A DNA stretch of 64,000 nt from Symsagittifera roscoffensis. Lineage: Eukaryota; Xenacoelomorpha; Acoela; Convolutidae. The stretch is taken from assembly GCF_963678635.1 (NCBI RefSeq), contig NC_087063.1, positions 6,792,386 through 6,856,385 on the forward strand. The letters are read 5' to 3'. Positions 61,047 to 64,000 of this stretch are shown piece by piece (within the stretch, counting starts at the first letter, position 1; every line of letters begins with the position of its first letter). Below the pieces are notes generated by a model. It ran no database searches and was not told where the DNA came from. It saw only the letters and a program-made list of their open reading frames with translations. Made by a program: the position numbers and the translations under genes.

Positions 61047-61406
61047 TAAATTTGAGAAAAAAAGATACTTAACTTAAACTCAGATTGATGAAATTGATGG
61101 GCAATATAGGCAAAATAATCAATTTTATACAAATTTTATACAGATTATACACAGATAATCTACATAGTATACTCAGCTGTTTTTGTATAAAGATTATACA
61201 CTGACTGAATACTTATTGACTACAGAACATATACAGTTTTTATAGAATAGAAAAATCGATCATTTTGGCATTAAAATTGCTTTTTTTTTCGGTGGAAAAA
61301 AAATCGATTCTATCTATATGGAATTGAATATTGTTCGCAAACTGGTTGTAGACAAAGTACAACCTAGAAGATTCTATATTTGCGTTATTAAGTAGATTTT
61401 TTCAGT

Positions 61407-61585
61407 ATATGATCGATTTGTTATCCATTTTTGTCACTGCGGGGCTCGCGGTTGGTGAAATCAAATTTATAGTGACCCATTTTTGTTATCCATTTTTGTT
61501 TTCCAACCAATTTGTTATCCATTTTTGTCACTGCGGTGCTCACGGTTGGTAAAAACAAGTTTGCGGGGCTCACGGTTGGTGTAAT
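61407..61585 (+). repeat. Short direct repeats
   Basis: TTTGTTATCCATTTTTGTCACTGCGG then GGCTCGCGGTTGGT occurs twice in slightly different form, with further partial copies of each half (TTTTTGTTATCCATTTTTGT; GCGGGGCTCACGGTTGGT). Confidence 0.75.
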
Positions 61586-63735
61586 AGCAGTCCATGAAAA
61601 TGCTTTAAAAAAATTAAGTATGATTTTAGTTTCGAGAGCTGGAGTACCCCAAAATAGTTTCAACCATGATGGTTTCATAACTCAATTTCTCTCTAAAAAT
61701 GTTAGGAAATTTCGCAAAAAATTTTGACTTGAAATTTGTATATTCAAAATAAAATTGATTTTAAATGTTAGCTATTGTGATATAATGATTAATCTAAAGT
61801 AATAAGAAAACCAGTTGTTTTGCTAAATATATTCAGTAATTGTAACAATTGTGAAGTTTACTAATCGTTTTTTAGAGTAAACTTTTGCCCGAATTGGTTG
61901 TTAAAAACAAACTTATAGATTGGGAAGTTGGCCACGTAGGGAAAAAATTATACGGAAAAAATTTCCTCACGACAATTGTAAGGAAAAAATTATAAGAAAA
62001 AAGCACCGAGGCATTAGCCCTTAAAGATGAAAAGAACGAAGAAAAGCGCTCATTTTTTACTTGAAAGCTTAAAAAAATGATAGGTTTCAGAAAACGGCGG
62101 TATTTTTTATCCTGTTGTCATTGGTTAATATGAAAAGGTCAAAAAATGAAAAATTGAAACTTATAGCGCTGGTTTAATTTTTTCACAACTGATTTAATGA
62201 AGCTCAACAATTGAAGTCAAGCCAGACAGCAAGAAAAAACCAGACTTGCAAACAGCAGTTTTTTATTATTAATAATAAAGTTTTCTCCCATTCTCTCAAT
62301 TTTTTAAGGGTGAATGAACGTAGTAATGATTTTTTTCCGTTTTTTTTAAGCTCAGATCATTTTTTTGCAAAAAGGAAGACACTCACCTCTGTACAGTGTC
62401 AAACTGTGTATTCTGTGAATTGCACATTTGTTCTTCTTTTGCTATTTCATTCTCTTCGATCTTTCCAAAAAACTTTCACATCTTTAAGTACTTGTCTCTG
62501 GTATTCAGGAACATACAGACACAAAATTGTGCGCCTATTCAGTGCACAGTTTCGTCTTGTAACGCTATTCAACGGCAAAGTGGAATTTATTTTTAGGTTT
62601 CCCAAATAGAAACTTGTATATTGATACAATTTTCCTAAATTTGTAATTTTTTTTCAAAAAAAAAACTGTATATCATGATTTGTTCTTGAAATTCAAGAAG
62701 TTTTAGAGCCATATATTTTGTCATTTTGACGTTTTCTATAGAAACGTTTACTGGTAACCGCAAAAAATTAATAACAGCGTTTATTGATAACAGCGGCTTA
62801 AATTTTCTGCAAACATTATCTAAAAAATTTGTTGAAGCTTGACTTCATCCCAAACCAGCACCATGATCAGCAGTTTTTTTTTAAAAAAACAAGCTGGACT
62901 TAGCACTAAACTTGCAGCACGAACTGCAAAATTTTCGAAAAATTTTGAAATAAAAATAAAAAAATACTTTGATCTTTGTTTCGCACCGAGTAAATCAAAT
63001 TACCCTCAAAAGACTGTCTAAAAACTACACTAATCGACTTTCAGAAAAAAATCTTTTAATACCAGTGTTTCTTGTTTTCTGCTTCTCAAAACTCACTGGC
63101 ACGATCGGATGTAGACGATTGATTGTATTATGAAGGCTCAAAATTATACATCATTTCTCTTTGAAAATAAACCTTTTAAAATAACTTAAACTTCCTCAAC
63201 CCTTAAAAAAGATGATTTAAACGCGCAAGTGGAAGAATAAAGACAAAAAATGACGCTAAAAATGTTACATCAAATTCTTCAAAAAGAAAATTTTATAAGT
63301 AATTTACACTTTCTTGCCCCTTATAAAACATACATGGGCAAGATGAATGGGCAAGTGACAAAAATGTTTGCACTTAACTTACTAACACACGCTTGATTTA
63401 TTTATATACAGCACAAGATGTTTCGACTCAATTTGTCAAATGCCTCATCATTACGATTTTCCAAACTCTTGCTTTAATTTAGTTATTTTTCTAAAAATCT
63501 CGTTTACTATAAAAAACTCAATTTGATTGCATTCTTCGCTATTTACATCCATCATCATCAAAGTTAGTGGAATGGTATCCAATTAGTGGATTGGTAGTGC
63601 AGCACTTTTTTGGAATACTTCCACCCTTAAACACGAAACACTTCAAGGTGCTCAAATGAAAAATTTCAATTACAAACTAGGAACAGGAACCTTCTTTTAT
63701 GATAAACGAAATTAAACAACAGAAAGGGCAACCGG
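61586..63735. other. AT-rich non-coding sequence
   Basis: Frames such as 62211-62609 have no recognisable domain and look like chance. Nothing else seen. Confidence 0.5.
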
Positions 63736-63935
63736 NNNNNNNNNNNNNNNNNNNNNNNNNNNNNNNNNNNNNNNNNNNNNNNNNNNNNNNNNNNNNNNNN
63801 NNNNNNNNNNNNNNNNNNNNNNNNNNNNNNNNNNNNNNNNNNNNNNNNNNNNNNNNNNNNNNNNNNNNNNNNNNNNNNNNNNNNNNNNNNNNNNNNNNNN
63901 NNNNNNNNNNNNNNNNNNNNNNNNNNNNNNNNNNN
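63736..63935. other. Assembly gap (200 N)
   Basis: Exactly 200 unknown bases. The sequence resumes inside copy 2 of the dispersed repeat, so the gap was probably caused by that repeat. Confidence 0.99.
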
Positions 63936-64000
63936 GTTTTCCTCAAGTGAGTTGAGCTCATTATAACACTGAGGGATACTTTTCCTGCTTACAATTGTTT
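63936..64000 (+). repeat. Dispersed repeat, copy 2
   Basis: Matches 60980-61046; the window ends within it. Confidence 0.8.

Noticed and set aside
62211-62609. 132-codon plus frame
   Set aside because: No domain, splice context or codon pattern; surrounding sequence is repeat-rich and AT-rich.

Overview
The window is AT-rich metazoan DNA. It has GT-AG introns, small exons spread over tens of kilobases, eukaryotic DNA transposons, a Polinton/Maverick and LTR retroelements. No bacterial signal (operon-style Shine-Dalgarno sites, rRNA or tRNA clusters) is seen. I cannot name the species. The content fits an invertebrate or invertebrate chordate, and two 200-base N runs are assembly gaps.

Layout. 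1-7735: a decayed minus-strand Ty3/Gypsy-type element between two roughly 0.95 kb TG...CA direct repeats; its Gag, protease and integrase survive in pieces and its RT/RNase H is gone. 7855-8054: gap. 8055-11950: a second decayed Ty3/Gypsy-type pol on the plus strand. 12701-38216: exons of a host multi-pass membrane protein gene with phase-compatible splice sites. One of its introns is 22 kb because a hAT-type MITE inserted there and a complete Polinton later inserted into the MITE. Both insertions are proved by intact target-site duplications (8 bp CGACTGTC for the MITE, 6 bp GGAGCG for the Polinton). A second MITE copy sits 21 bp upstream of the next splice acceptor. 38634-40273: two further spliced exons, then a tRNA-Arg-like sequence and an array of CCGCTCAAA-type repeats.

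The Polinton (15392-34226, 18,835 bp, inverted terminal repeats of 262/211 bp) has two divergent gene blocks. The leftward block carries a PC4-like candidate, a protein with a His-x-His motif, an HD-motif protein, an exonuclease-like protein, small proteins, the packaging ATPase, the integrase, the penton and major capsid proteins, a basic core/pVI-like protein and the adenain-type protease. The rightward block carries two small proteins and protein-primed-type DNA polymerase B. The polymerase frame has one in-frame stop and a 647 bp intron made largely of GTGGGCGAAAA/T-run repeats. The virion morphogenesis set is complete.

41329-59028 (possibly to 59214): a 17.7 kb Env-bearing Ty3/Gypsy-class retroelement with 225 bp of LTR sequence differing at two sites. 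Besides gag and pol it has two pre-gag frames, two tiny hydrophobic frames, an ATG-less Pro/Ser/Thr/Gln-rich frame that opens exactly at a splice-acceptor-like site, an Env-like glycoprotein, and a further ~600-codon frame that opens exactly at a U UUU UUU slippery site on the Env stop codon and ends at a GTAAGT donor with a TACTAAC branch point downstream. This element is the best candidate for a previously undescribed system. 59029-64000 is non-coding apart from small repeats and tRNA-like fragments.
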